Below, piece by piece: positions 28,701 to 38,735 of a stretch of DNA of 64,000 bases. Origin of the DNA: Ananas comosus. Its lineage: Eukaryota > Streptophyta > Magnoliopsida > Poales > Bromeliaceae. The notes under the pieces were generated by a model. It was not told the origin of the DNA. It was given only the letters and a program-made list of their open reading frames with translations, and made no database searches. The DNA is taken from contig NC_033638.1 in NCBI RefSeq assembly GCF_001540865.1, forward strand, positions 3,108,907 through 3,172,906. The letters are read 5' to 3'. The position numbers and the translations under genes are program-made. Numbering within the stretch: the stretch's first letter is position 1; each line of letters begins with the position of its first letter.

Positions 28701-30093
28701 GAATTGTCGGCTAGTGGCTGACGGTTAGTTCTGGATTAAACCGATGTATGATGTGACATCCTTGTGGCCTATTGGTCGGTTCTTGTGTATATAAATGTTA
28801 GTTGACATTGAGTGGTCGATACTTGCACGTCTTCGAAGGGAAGTTGAGTTGTTCCATCCTAGTTGACCTGAGTGGTCGGTACTTGTGTTCCTTACAGCTC
28901 GATGACCTATTAGTCAGTGTGCCTCGAGGGGCGGTGATTGTCGGCTAGTTGCCGACGGATGGCTATTGAGCATATTAGTATTGATCGCCACTGCTCGTAC
29001 GCATTTCACGAACACCAGCGGTTTGGCCACCGCAAGAGGGTGTTCTTTTTCGAAAAAGTGGTTTGGAGTGCCAGCCCGTGAAACCCAGGTGCTTTATGTA
29101 AGGGTTATGTGCTTTCAGATCCGTGTGCTTTATGCGAGGGTCATATATCTTTCAGACCCGGGTGCTTTATGCGAGAGTCATATACAGGTTGAGGAGCTGT
29201 GGCACAGGCCTGAGGTGTTGCGGACCAATATGGCTATTTCAAATTGGGTATTTGGACTTGTCGTCCGGTTGATGCATACATACAGTAACCGTGGTTGTTT
29301 ATTATATCTCTTGTTCATTTATTATCGTTGCTACTGTATTACACTTACCCCTATCTTTGTTATTCTCCTTGACTGGTGAGCACCCCTCGCCCTCGCCGGC
29401 TTGCGGTACCCACTTGGAGAGGAGACATGTGTACATGTTCTCACCCCCCACCCCGATTACAGATGACGTCGCTGGTTCTAGTGGGACGGTTCGCGAGGAG
29501 CGTACTTAGCGGTTTGGTAGAGTTTACGGACCCGTCCATTGGTTTAAACTCTAAACTTAGTTTATCTAAATAAATAACTTATACACCATTTATGGTTCAG
29601 TACTTTTATGTGAATTGAATATTTGGGTTTTCGTGAATATAATAAAGAATTTGTGGAATCTTGTGAAATGAAAATGGTTTTCTATCCCTCATGATAGTAT
29701 GTTTTAAAAGAAAAAGGTTTCCATGTGGAAAACAGTTTTTTAAAGGTTTTCTCTTAGTTTTCATGACTTGGAATTTTAAAACGAGTTTCCGGGTAGGAAA
29801 CATTTTAAACTAATAGTTGTGGATTTATAGATAAACTCTGAATGTGAATCTAAATAGGAATGGTGTATGAATGCGTGTATATTCATATGTAGTGGTTGTA
29901 TCCTATATTATGTATCTTGTACTTGTGCGACGCCGTGCAAATATAGAGGAGACTCTATCCGTGTGAATAGTAGACTCTCTATATTTATGGCAGATCTAGC
30001 ATACCGTAGGGGTCAGGTTTTCCAAAAAAAAAAAAAAAAAATTGGGCACTTCCGCTTTGCTTTTAAATCAAAGAAGGATCCTGGGGCGTGACA

Positions 30094-30607
30094 TTTGAAT
30101 ACTTAATCCCCATGTTGAAAATAAATTTAAGAAAAATTATTCGGATCATAAATCTATATTTGAAGGAAATCGGATTTAAATTCAGATTCAAAATGTTATC
30201 ATTACTACTGAATTCAAATTTGAGTTCGAGTCCGATTGGATTAGTCAAATTTTGACACATGATCAGAAATATCCAAACCATTTTAACATTAGATTCATGT
30301 CCCTATCATGCAATCACCACATCCAATAAATTCTACCTTTCCTAATTTAAATAACCATATTTTTTTAAAAAAATAATTAAATTGTTAAATTGTAATAAAG
30401 TGCATTCAAGTTCTCTTTATGGAAATTCTAAGCCTGAGTATGTTATAGAATTTTTGCTTGATTGGCTATGTTTCTTCTCTATCCTTTCTTTTCTTTTGAG
30501 TGACTCTCATTCTTTTACTTTGCCCCTTATCTCAAATATACTTTTCCATAAAATCGTACTTCAATTTATGTCCTGTATTTTACCACTATTTTAAATACAT
30601 CCAAAAA
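30094..30607. other. AT-rich stretch without a gene
   Basis: This is sequence between the solo LTR and the Helitron; no element ends or coding signal were recognised. Confidence 0.5.
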
Positions 30608-31607
30608 TCTATAGATATATTAAAAGTTAGGTTCTAACGGGGTTATGTGTCGCGTCTCCCATCGCAACAGGCGGGGCCGCATGGGCGTGTCGAGCGCACA
30701 GTGCAGCATGGCGGCGTCGGACGGGTCGCAGGCGCGAGTGGCAGCACGGCCGGGCGCGCGCGGGTCTCCCCTCTCCCTCTCCCCCCTTATCTCCTCTCCT
30801 TCCCCCCACGCGTTGGGCGGCGCAGAGCGCCGCGATGGCGGCGCGGGCACGGCGGCGGTGAGTACAGCGCAGCGCGGGCATGCGCGGTTGGGCGGCTGAT
30901 CGAGCCCCTGCCCCTCTTCTCCTCTCTCCATTTCTCTCTTCTCCCTCACCCTCTCCCTCTCCCTCTTCCCCACGGCGGTCGCGGACGCCTGAGCTGAGCG
31001 GCGGCCAGGTGTGGCGAGACTCGAGCGCCCCCCCCTACCCCTCCCCCTCTCCGGTCTCTCTCTTTCTACTCTTCTCTCTCTACTTGACCATTAAAAAGGT
31101 AAGAAATTTAAAATTAAAGTTTAAAATTTAAAATTTAATATTTGAATTTTAAATTCAATTTATAATTTAATATTTAAAATATTAAAATTTGAAAATTAAA
31201 ATTTAAAGCTTAAAATTTAAAAATTTTACATGTTATCTTAATTACTAAAACTAAATTTTAAAATTTTACAATTTTAAATTTAGAATTTCAGTTTCTAAAT
31301 TTTAAAATTTAAATTTTGAATTGCAAAATTTAAAATTTAAAATTTAAAATATAAAATCTAAAATCTAAAATCTAAAATCTAATATTTGAAACCTAAAATT
31401 TTAAATTTTAAAAGTTAAAAATAATATTTAAAATATAAGTCTGAAAGATGTTAATTTGAAATTCATCAATTTTGAATTTTAAATCTGAAAGATAATTTAA
31501 AATTCAACTATGAAATCAAAATTTAAAATTTTATTTTAAATTGAAAATTAAACTGAGATGTTAGATTGCCGATGTTGATCCGCCGCGAAGCGCGGGCCCT
31601 AAACTAG
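30608..31607 (+). mobile_element. Non-autonomous Helitron, 1000 bp
   Basis: The 5' end TCTATAGATATATTAAAAG fits the plant Helitron start (TC, then CTAYATTAAA-like). The 3' end has a GC hairpin (CCGCCGCGAAGCGCGG, 31580-31595), then CTAG at 31604-31607. It sits between A (30607) and T (31608) with no target duplication, as Helitrons do. The left half (30640-31080) is strongly GC-rich and pyrimidine-rich, and could be captured gene or CpG-rich sequence that I cannot identify. The right half is built of AAATTTTAAA words. No Rep/helicase is present. Confidence 0.8.
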
Positions 31608-33006
31608 TATAAGATGATCACTGAATTTGAAACTAAAACATCAAACATAAATAATTTGGTTGGCTTAGCTTCATTTATTCATTTTAAATAAACCAAACAG
31701 GCGCTCGAGCTTAGCACTTTCGCCAACAGAACCTGAACTTTGATTAAATCTCTCAAATTTTGTCAAATAGCATAATAGATCTCTCTCCTCATTCAAAGTT
31801 ACAAATTAAAAAATATTCATGAATTTTTCATCACAAACTATACACATGAATAGCTTCCTTGTGTGATTGATTAAAGTTCATATTCTAAATACCAGCGAAC
31901 GGGGTTTGAAGGAAAGCCTTTGCACTATATTGATTATTCTGTTTTTGAACGCTCAATTTGAATATTGAAAACAAATCTAAATATAGATATTTGAATCCAA
32001 ATATAGATATTTGAATCCAAAGAGAAAATTATTATTATTACTGAATTTAAATCTGAAAACTAAACAAATAGCCCATTTTGATATCCGAATCGGACCGTCA
32101 TAAAATTTACATTCTGATTCGATGGGATGATAACCCAACCATTTTCAACCCTAGAAATTAAGTGTACTATCTTTTAATCTTTCCTTAATTAAAATAAATT
32201 AAATTTTAAAAGATTAATTGGATTGTTAATTTAAAAGTAAATATTTAACTTCTTTTCATGCAAATAGTAAAGAGGTTTTTCCTACAGAACTTCTACCGGA
32301 TTTGTCCCTTTTTTCTTTTTTGACTAGCCCACATCTCTTTACTTCTAAGAAATCATTGTGCTTCGTTACATACCTACTCCCTAAAAACAAATCAGATTTG
32401 AAAAATAAAATGGTTTAAAAAAAAAAAAAACCTATCAGGTCGATAATTATTTAAACTCAAAATTAAATTATCTTTTAAATTTGATTCACAAATTTAAATT
32501 TAAATTCTTGAAATTAATATAAATTTTTAAATTTTGGATATACATTAAAAAAATTAATATCATGGAACATATATAAAAACTCTGTACAGTGTAACTAAAT
32601 TAAAAACAGACCTAAAAACAAATCAAATTAAAAATACATCAATTAAGAAAATAGACTCATACCACCTATAACAGTTTAAATAAAAATTATAGAGTTTAAA
32701 ATTTATTTTAACTTTAAATTTATAATTAAATTAAGTTTAATTTATAAATATTGATGTATATCACCCGTAAAGATGTTTGTAGACTGGGTTGGGTCTAGAT
32801 AGTTGATATACTGTATCCGTACCCTAAAAAGAAATGGTTACAAAAAAAAAAAAAAATCCTACCCATTTAACTTCGGGTCGGATTCGGATCTGCGTACGTA
32901 AGTTGCTAATATATCCATCGAGTTTATTTGAGTGGGTCTGGATAGTGATTACTCGTGTACTATCCGTTCATGACCGGGTATGGGTATCCCTGTATATATA
33001 TATATA

Positions 33007-33549
33007 GAGTAGGTCTTGTTTGCTATTAGGAGCACGGAGGCCTCCGTGCTCCTAAGCCATTTTTAATCATGAAGCTTCCGAATCGACGATCGGCTCCGTT
33101 AGACTTGATCTAGCGCATTTGAAGTATCTAAAAAATAAATTTTGTCATTTTTCGATATCATTTACCTAGTGATCGAAAGGGTTTAAAATCAACGGCTGAA
33201 AATAAAAATCTCAAAAAAAGTGGTGATATAGTACTAAAATTTTCGATCAGAGATATTGATCTCGCTATAAATAGTATAAAAAATTTTCTATCAGAATTTT
33301 ATTTGATTTGAATACTTCTACACCGTTAAACTTACAAATGGTTTACATCAACCATTAAAAATTGTTGATTTTGAATCTTTTGATCACTAGGTAAATGATA
33401 TCGAAAAATGGCAAAATTTATTTTCGAGATACTTCAAATGCGCTAGATCAAGTCTAACGGAGCCGATCGTCGATTCGGAAGCTTCATGATTGAAAACGGC
33501 TTAGGAGCACGGAGGCCTCCGTGCTCCTAATAGCAAACAAGACCTACTC
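33007..33549. mobile_element. Foldback MITE at the palindrome centre
   Basis: Inverted ends of about 190 bp begin AGTAGGTCTTGTTTGCTATT and lie in a short (AT)n context. Each end holds a 30 bp perfect palindrome (33026-33055 and 33501-33530). The core GAATCGACGATCGGCTCCGT is shared with the MITEs at 37568, 38151, 38736 and 43275. Only the loop (about 33200-33340) is not self-complementary. Confidence 0.8.
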
Positions 33550-34984
33550 TATATATATATATACAGGGATACCCATACCCGGTCATGAACGGATAGTACA
33601 CGAGTAATCACTATCCAGACCCACTCAAATAAACTCGATGGATATATTAGCAACTTACGTACGCAGATCCGAATCCGACCCGAAGTTAAATGGGTAGGAT
33701 TTTTTTTTTTTTTTGTAACCATTTCTTTTTAGGGTACGGATACAGTATATCAACTATCTAGACCCAACCCAGTCTACAAACATCTTTACGGGTGATATAC
33801 ATCAATATTTATAAATTAAACTTAATTTAATTATAAATTTAAAGTTAAAATAAATTTTAAACTCTATAATTTTTATTTAAACTGTTATAGGTGGTATGAG
33901 TCTATTTTCTTAATTGATGTATTTTTAATTTGATTTGTTTTTAGGTCTGTTTTTAATTTAGTTACACTGTACAGAGTTTTTATATATGTTCCATGATATT
34001 AATTTTTTTAATGTATATCCAAAATTTAAAAATTTATATTAATTTCAAGAATTTAAATTTAAATTTGTGAATCAAATTTAAAAGATAATTTAATTTTGAG
34101 TTTAAATAATTATCGACCTGATAGGTTTTTTTTTTTTTTAAACCATTTTATTTTTCAAATCTGATTTGTTTTTAGGGAGTAGGTATGTAACGAAGCACAA
34201 TGATTTCTTAGAAGTAAAGAGATGTGGGCTAGTCAAAAAAGAAAAATGGGACAAATCCGGTAGAAGTTCTGTAGGAAAAACCTCTTTACTATTTGCATGA
34301 AAAGAAGTTAAATATTTACTTTTAAATTAACAATCCAATTAATCTTTTAAAATTTAATTTATTTTAATTAAGGAAAGATTAAAAGATAGTACACTTAATT
34401 TCTAGGGTTGAAAATGGTTGGGTTATCATCCCATCGAATCAGAATGTAAATTTTATGACGGTCCGATTCGGATATCAAAATGGGCTATTTGTTTAGTTTT
34501 CAGATTTAAATTCAGTAATAATAATAATTTTCTCTTTGGATTCAAACTTCAAATATGATTTTTCTTTAAATACGATTTGGATTCAAATATCTATATTTAG
34601 ATTTGTTTTCAATATTCAAATTGAGCGTTCAAAAACAGAATAATCAATATAGTGCAATGCAAAGGCTTTCCTTCAAACCCCGTTCGTTGGTATTTAGAAT
34701 AAGAACTTTAATCAATCACGCAAGGAAGCTATTCATGTGTATAGTTTGTGATGAAAATTCATGAATATTTTTAATTTGTAACTTTGAATGAGGAGAGAGA
34801 TCTATTATGCTATTTGACAAAATTTGAGAGATTTAATTAATTGCTAAAATCAAAGTTCAGGTTCTGTTTGCGAAAGTGCTAAGCTCGAGCGCATGTTTGG
34901 TTTATTTAAAATGAATAAATGAAGCTAAGCCAACCAAATTATTTATGTTTCATGTTTTAGTTTCAAATTCAGTGATCATCTTAT

Positions 34985-35144
34985 ACTAGTTTAGGGCCCG
35001 CGCTTCGCGGCGGATCAACATCGGCAACCTAACATCTCAGTTTAATTTTCAATTTAAAATAAAAATTTGAATGATTTTGATTTTCTTAGTTGATTTTTAA
35101 ATTATCTTTCAGATTTAAAATTAAATTGATGATTTTTGACAAAT
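34985..35144 (-). mobile_element. Helitron 3' end on the right palindrome arm
   Basis: This mirror of 31450-31607 holds the CTAG and the GC hairpin on the minus strand. The rest of this Helitron copy, if real, is lost in the N gap. Confidence 0.7.
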
Positions 35145-35393
35145 NNNNNNNNNNNNNNNNNNNNNNNNNNNNNNNNNNNNNNNNNNNNNNNNNNNNNNNN
35201 NNNNNNNNNNNNNNNNNNNNNNNNNNNNNNNNNNNNNNNNNNNNNNNNNNNNNNNNNNNNNNNNNNNNNNNNNNNNNNNNNNNNNNNNNNNNNNNNNNNN
35301 NNNNNNNNNNNNNNNNNNNNNNNNNNNNNNNNNNNNNNNNNNNNNNNNNNNNNNNNNNNNNNNNNNNNNNNNNNNNNNNNNNNNNNNNNNNNN
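35145..35393. other. Assembly gap, 249 N
   Basis: Run of N. It abuts the outer edge of the palindrome, so palindrome length and what follows it are uncertain. Confidence 1.
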
Positions 35394-36224
35394 TATATTG
35401 TAGATTTTATTAAATTATCTAGACAGAACTTATTTCGACCATTATATTAACTGATTAAAGGCCTAAAATTCAAAATAATTTTATATGTAAACACATAAAA
35501 ATAAAAAAATTATGATGTCATATTATAGATAAAGAGAATATAATAGTAATTACTAATATTATATACTAATATTCAAAAAAAAAGGAAAAAATAAAGCGGA
35601 ATCAGAAAATTTACTAAATAGAATATTCATTAAAAAAAACTAGTTTGTCGACTTGATTGGAGAAGGAATTTGTAAAAAACTCACTTGTACTCGCCTGCAG
35701 AGAATTAATATCGTTGTTGATGACGACGATGGAAATATTATTTCACAAAAAACTTTTAGGCAGAAATGAAACAAAAAAATAAAGAATAAAAAACAAAGAG
35801 TAAAAAATTTAGAAAAAAAGAAAGGAGTAAAAGAGCAGCTAGGGTTTCAGTATTTCACTAGGATGAAAATACTTAGAGATCCCTCGTCTATAAGTACTAT
35901 TAAAATTGATCCATCAACTTCAAAAGTTCCAATCATTTTTATTTACTATCAAATATTCCATTGGGTTCGGATCCGGGTTCAGATTTAAAAACTATTCCGG
36001 ACCCTACCCATTTAAAAGTTGGGCTCGGGTTGGGTCCACATCAGGTATGAATATAAAATATCCGGACCCATATCCAAAACTTTAATGGGTAATTTTTTTT
36101 ATCCATATACTATTCATTTTTTATCGGGTCCAGGCCGGGTAGGGTCCGGGTCGGGTATCGGTTATCTCGAAATATTTTGGAACAGCTTAATCCTCGATGC
36201 ACTAGATAAACAAATATAATAATA
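35394..36224. other. No supported gene; GGGTCGGGT-type repeat at the end
   Basis: Mostly AT-rich. The part 35955-36165 is rich in GGGTCCGGGTCGGGTAT-like words, resembling those at 32770-33000 in the palindrome arm. Confidence 0.5.
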
Positions 36225-36259
<35 letters not shown>

Positions 36260-36276
36260 ATCATATATATATATAT
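36225..36276. repeat. (AT)n tract
   Basis: Long AT run, slightly interrupted, immediately before a repeat unit that recurs at 44328. Similar AT runs lie at 38708-38733, 43205-43270 and 44301-44329. Confidence 0.9.
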
Positions 36277-36740
36277 AGAATTAGCACGTACTATACTATA
36301 ATGCATTAAGCGCTATGTTGCTATTATATTTTTGGCCTTTTGGTCGTGAAGACAATGTATGCGTTAATGGATGTGTGGATTCTCTTAAAGTTGATGTGTG
36401 ATGCGTTGGTTGAATAATATGACTCGTAACAGAATTGAAAATAGTTAAAAAGGGTAGATTCCTAACGGTGAAACGGTAAAAACTTCGGACATCGCCGAAA
36501 GACAGCGCGTTCTCCTCTCACTACCAAATGGCTTTGGGATTCTCACTATCATTCATCGCTTGATCTTCGAGTAGCAGACTGCATATATATCTATCCCTAC
36601 TATATTAAAACGTTATAGGATTTCTTACCATGAATCAAAAAGGAATTAAAAAAATTTTCTACAAATGGTTTTGATCAATTTGTTAAAAAATTTATCAAAT
36701 AAGAATGAACATTATGATCAATCTGTTAAAAAATAGTATT
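36277..36740 (+). repeat. Duplicated segment, copy 1 (MITE plus Helitron-like 5' end)
   Basis: It opens with a MITE-like unit (ACTATACTATAATGCATTAAGCGC, ending near 36570). Then comes a Helitron-like start near 36589 (TCTATCCCTACTATATTAAA). The same two parts in the same order occur at 44328-44720, the last ~150 bp almost identical. Confidence 0.75.
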
Positions 36741-37303
36741 CCTATCTATCTATATATTCAATCCTACAAATGGTTATGATTAATTTATTAAAAAATATCT
36801 CAAATAAAAATGAATGATTATAATCAATCTATTAAAAAATAGCATTCCTCTCCTTACATTTTATACTAAAATTAAAATTTAAGTTTAAGTTTAAATCATG
36901 AATTAAATTTCATTTTGGATATCAAATTTGAATTAATAATTAAAAAAATTAATTACATGGATAAAGATTAAATTTTAACAAATTTAAATTTATAAATTTT
37001 GGATATAAAATTTGAATTAACAATTAAAATATTTAATTACAGTAAATCAAAATTATATTTTAAATTTTAAAGTAAATGTGAATTAAATTTTGACACTTTT
37101 ATTTAAACTACATAATTAAATTTTAAATTTATCAGAATTTAAAAAATATATAAAAAATAATACAGGATATTGCAATTTTTTTCTAATAAAATATAATTTA
37201 TGAATTTATAAAATATAATTTTTATTATAAATTTTTAGATAAATATAATGTAAAATAACTATTACGTGCATTTATATGTACACTCAACGATATCTATATA
37301 TAT
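36741..37303. other. AT-rich stretch, no gene
   Basis: AAATTT-type low-complexity sequence; it may be the body of the Helitron-like unit starting near 36589, whose 3' end I could not find. Confidence 0.5.
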
Positions 37304-37553
37304 AGCTAGGGCTACTATATTTTTATGAGTATAGCCCCTCTGTACTCATTAGTTTTCGGCCGTTGGATGAAGGGATGTGTGGTTAGTATGACAGTAGTCT
37401 TCAGTTACGTTGATAGTGGTCCACTAGGGTTGAGTGGGTGGTTGGTTGAATAGTATGATTTAACACGTGAAAATGGTCAAAAGGTAGATCTAACGGCGGA
37501 AAACTTATGAGTACAAGTAGGCCTATATACTCATAAAAGTATAGTAGCCGGAC
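37304..37553. mobile_element. MITE, ~250 bp, in (AT)n
   Basis: The left end TAGGGCTACTATATTTTTAT and right end ATAAAAGTATAGTAGCCGGA are inverted copies. It has TATATATA on both sides. The middle phrase GGTTGGTTGAATA is shared with 36277 and 44328. Confidence 0.75.
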
Positions 37554-37567
37554 TATATATATATATA

Positions 37568-38109
37568 GCTGAGCTAGAATACTATCGATAGCAAACGGGC
37601 TCCGTTGCCACCCATTTGTTTTCGATGATGGAGTCTCCAAATCGACGATCGGCACTGTTGAACATGATCTATACCACTGGAAGTGTTTAGAAATCAAATT
37701 TCATATATTTTTGATATTGTTCTCTTATTTATCGAGTGGACACAAAAATGAAAGGCTGAAAATGAATATTCTTTAAAAAATGATGATAGGAGTCTTGTAA
37801 TCAATATCAAGAGTATAGATCTTGTTTTAAATAGTTTAAAGAATTTTCTAACAAAAATTTAATTGATTTGGATATCTTTACGCCGTTAAACGAGAAAACG
37901 CCTCATATCAACCATTAAAATTACAAATTTCGAAACCCTTTGATTATTAGGCAAATGATGTGGAAAAGATTTGAAATTTGATTTCTAAACACTTTAAGTG
38001 ATATAGATCATGTTCAACGGTGCCGATCGTCGATTTGAAGGCTTTATCATCGAAAACAAATGGTTGGCCAATGGAGACCGTTTGCTATCGATAGTATTCT
38101 AGCTCAACT
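37568..38109. mobile_element. Foldback MITE, ~540 bp
   Basis: Inverted ends around GAGCTAGAATACTATCGATA extend ~200 bp inward. The conserved core AAATCGACGATCGGCAC is present at both ends. It lies between AT tracts. Confidence 0.85.
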
Positions 38110-38150
38110 CTAATAGTACAGTAGCCCTACTATATATATATATATATAGG

Positions 38151-38720
38151 GTCCGGCTACTATCCTATTAATAGGATTGGGACCCTTGTCCTTTCAAGTC
38201 GATTTGAATGATCCGAACTTCAAATTAATAATCGGCACCGTTGAAGTTGATCTACACAATTAGAAATGTTTAGAAACCAAATTTTGTATTATTTAAAAAT
38301 CATTATCAAGTTCATCTTAAGAGTTGAAAAATGAACGGTCATAAATGAATAACCTTCTTAAAATAGAGGTTAGACTTTCTCAGTTCGTACTCAGAGTTAT
38401 CAAACATTATCTAAATAGTATAAAGAATTTTTAATCAAAAATTCAAGCAATTTGGATTGCTCTACACCGTTAAACAAGCAAACGGCTCATATAGGCCGTC
38501 AAAAATTGTCGATTTTACGACACTTTGATCACCATGTAAACCATTATCAAAATTTATGAAATTTGTTAGTTTCTAGAATTTAAAACTACTCTAATCAACT
38601 TCAACGGCCTGCCGATCATCGATTCGGAAATATCGATCATCAAACAACTTAATAGACAACTGCTCCTATACCTATTAAAGATCGAGCATTAGCCTCTAGA
38701 GAGAGTAATATATATATATA
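38151..38720. mobile_element. Foldback MITE, ~570 bp, right end worn
   Basis: The left end GGGTCCGGCTACTATCCTAT recurs in weakened complement at the right. The core (AATAATCGGCACCGTTGAAG) and its complement (near 38600-38625) identify it as a member of the same superfamily. Confidence 0.7.
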
Positions 38721-38735
38721 TATATATATATAGGT

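Larger units (their letters stand above)
22900..30093 (+). mobile_element. Long solo LTR (outer), interrupted by a nested LTR
   Basis: The start TGTAAGGACTGAG and the end GGGGCGTGACA (30093) are flanked by a perfect 5 bp duplication TTTGA (22895-22899 and 30094-30098). No gag, pol or primer site lies between, so this is one LTR left after recombination. Its own length is ~4.4 kb once the nested copy (24147-26937) is removed. The LTR start recurs, diverged, at 43543; its 23.1-24.1 kb part recurs at 43690-44275 and 63420-64000. It probably belongs to a Ty3/gypsy family by size and by the gag remnant elsewhere in the window. ORFs inside it are not genes. Confidence 0.85.
31450..35144. repeat. 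~3.7 kb imperfect palindrome
   Basis: The arm 31450-33278 is the reverse complement of 33279-35144. The inner pairing is exact in register: coordinate sums are 66556 both at 33011/33545 and at 32761/33795. The sum has drifted by 37 at the Helitron hairpins (31581/35012), so indels and substitutions separate the outer arms. Each arm contains the 3' end of a Helitron, and the centre is a foldback MITE. The right arm runs into an N gap at 35145. Confidence 0.9.

Noticed and set aside
28530..28920. CRISPR-like or satellite array
   Set aside because: Units are loose in length and sequence, spacers are not unique in the CRISPR sense, and the host is a plant.
30620..31131. ORFs of 70-117 codons in the Helitron
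   Set aside because: They are simple-composition frames (Arg/Glu-rich or Pro/Ser-rich) on both strands with no recognisable family.
31450..35144. Treating the palindrome as a pure assembly artefact
   Set aside because: The arms differ by indels and substitutions in their outer parts, which a mirrored read would not show; the gap at its edge still leaves doubt.
35090..35450. ORFs spanning the N gap
   Set aside because: They consist almost wholly of unknown residues.
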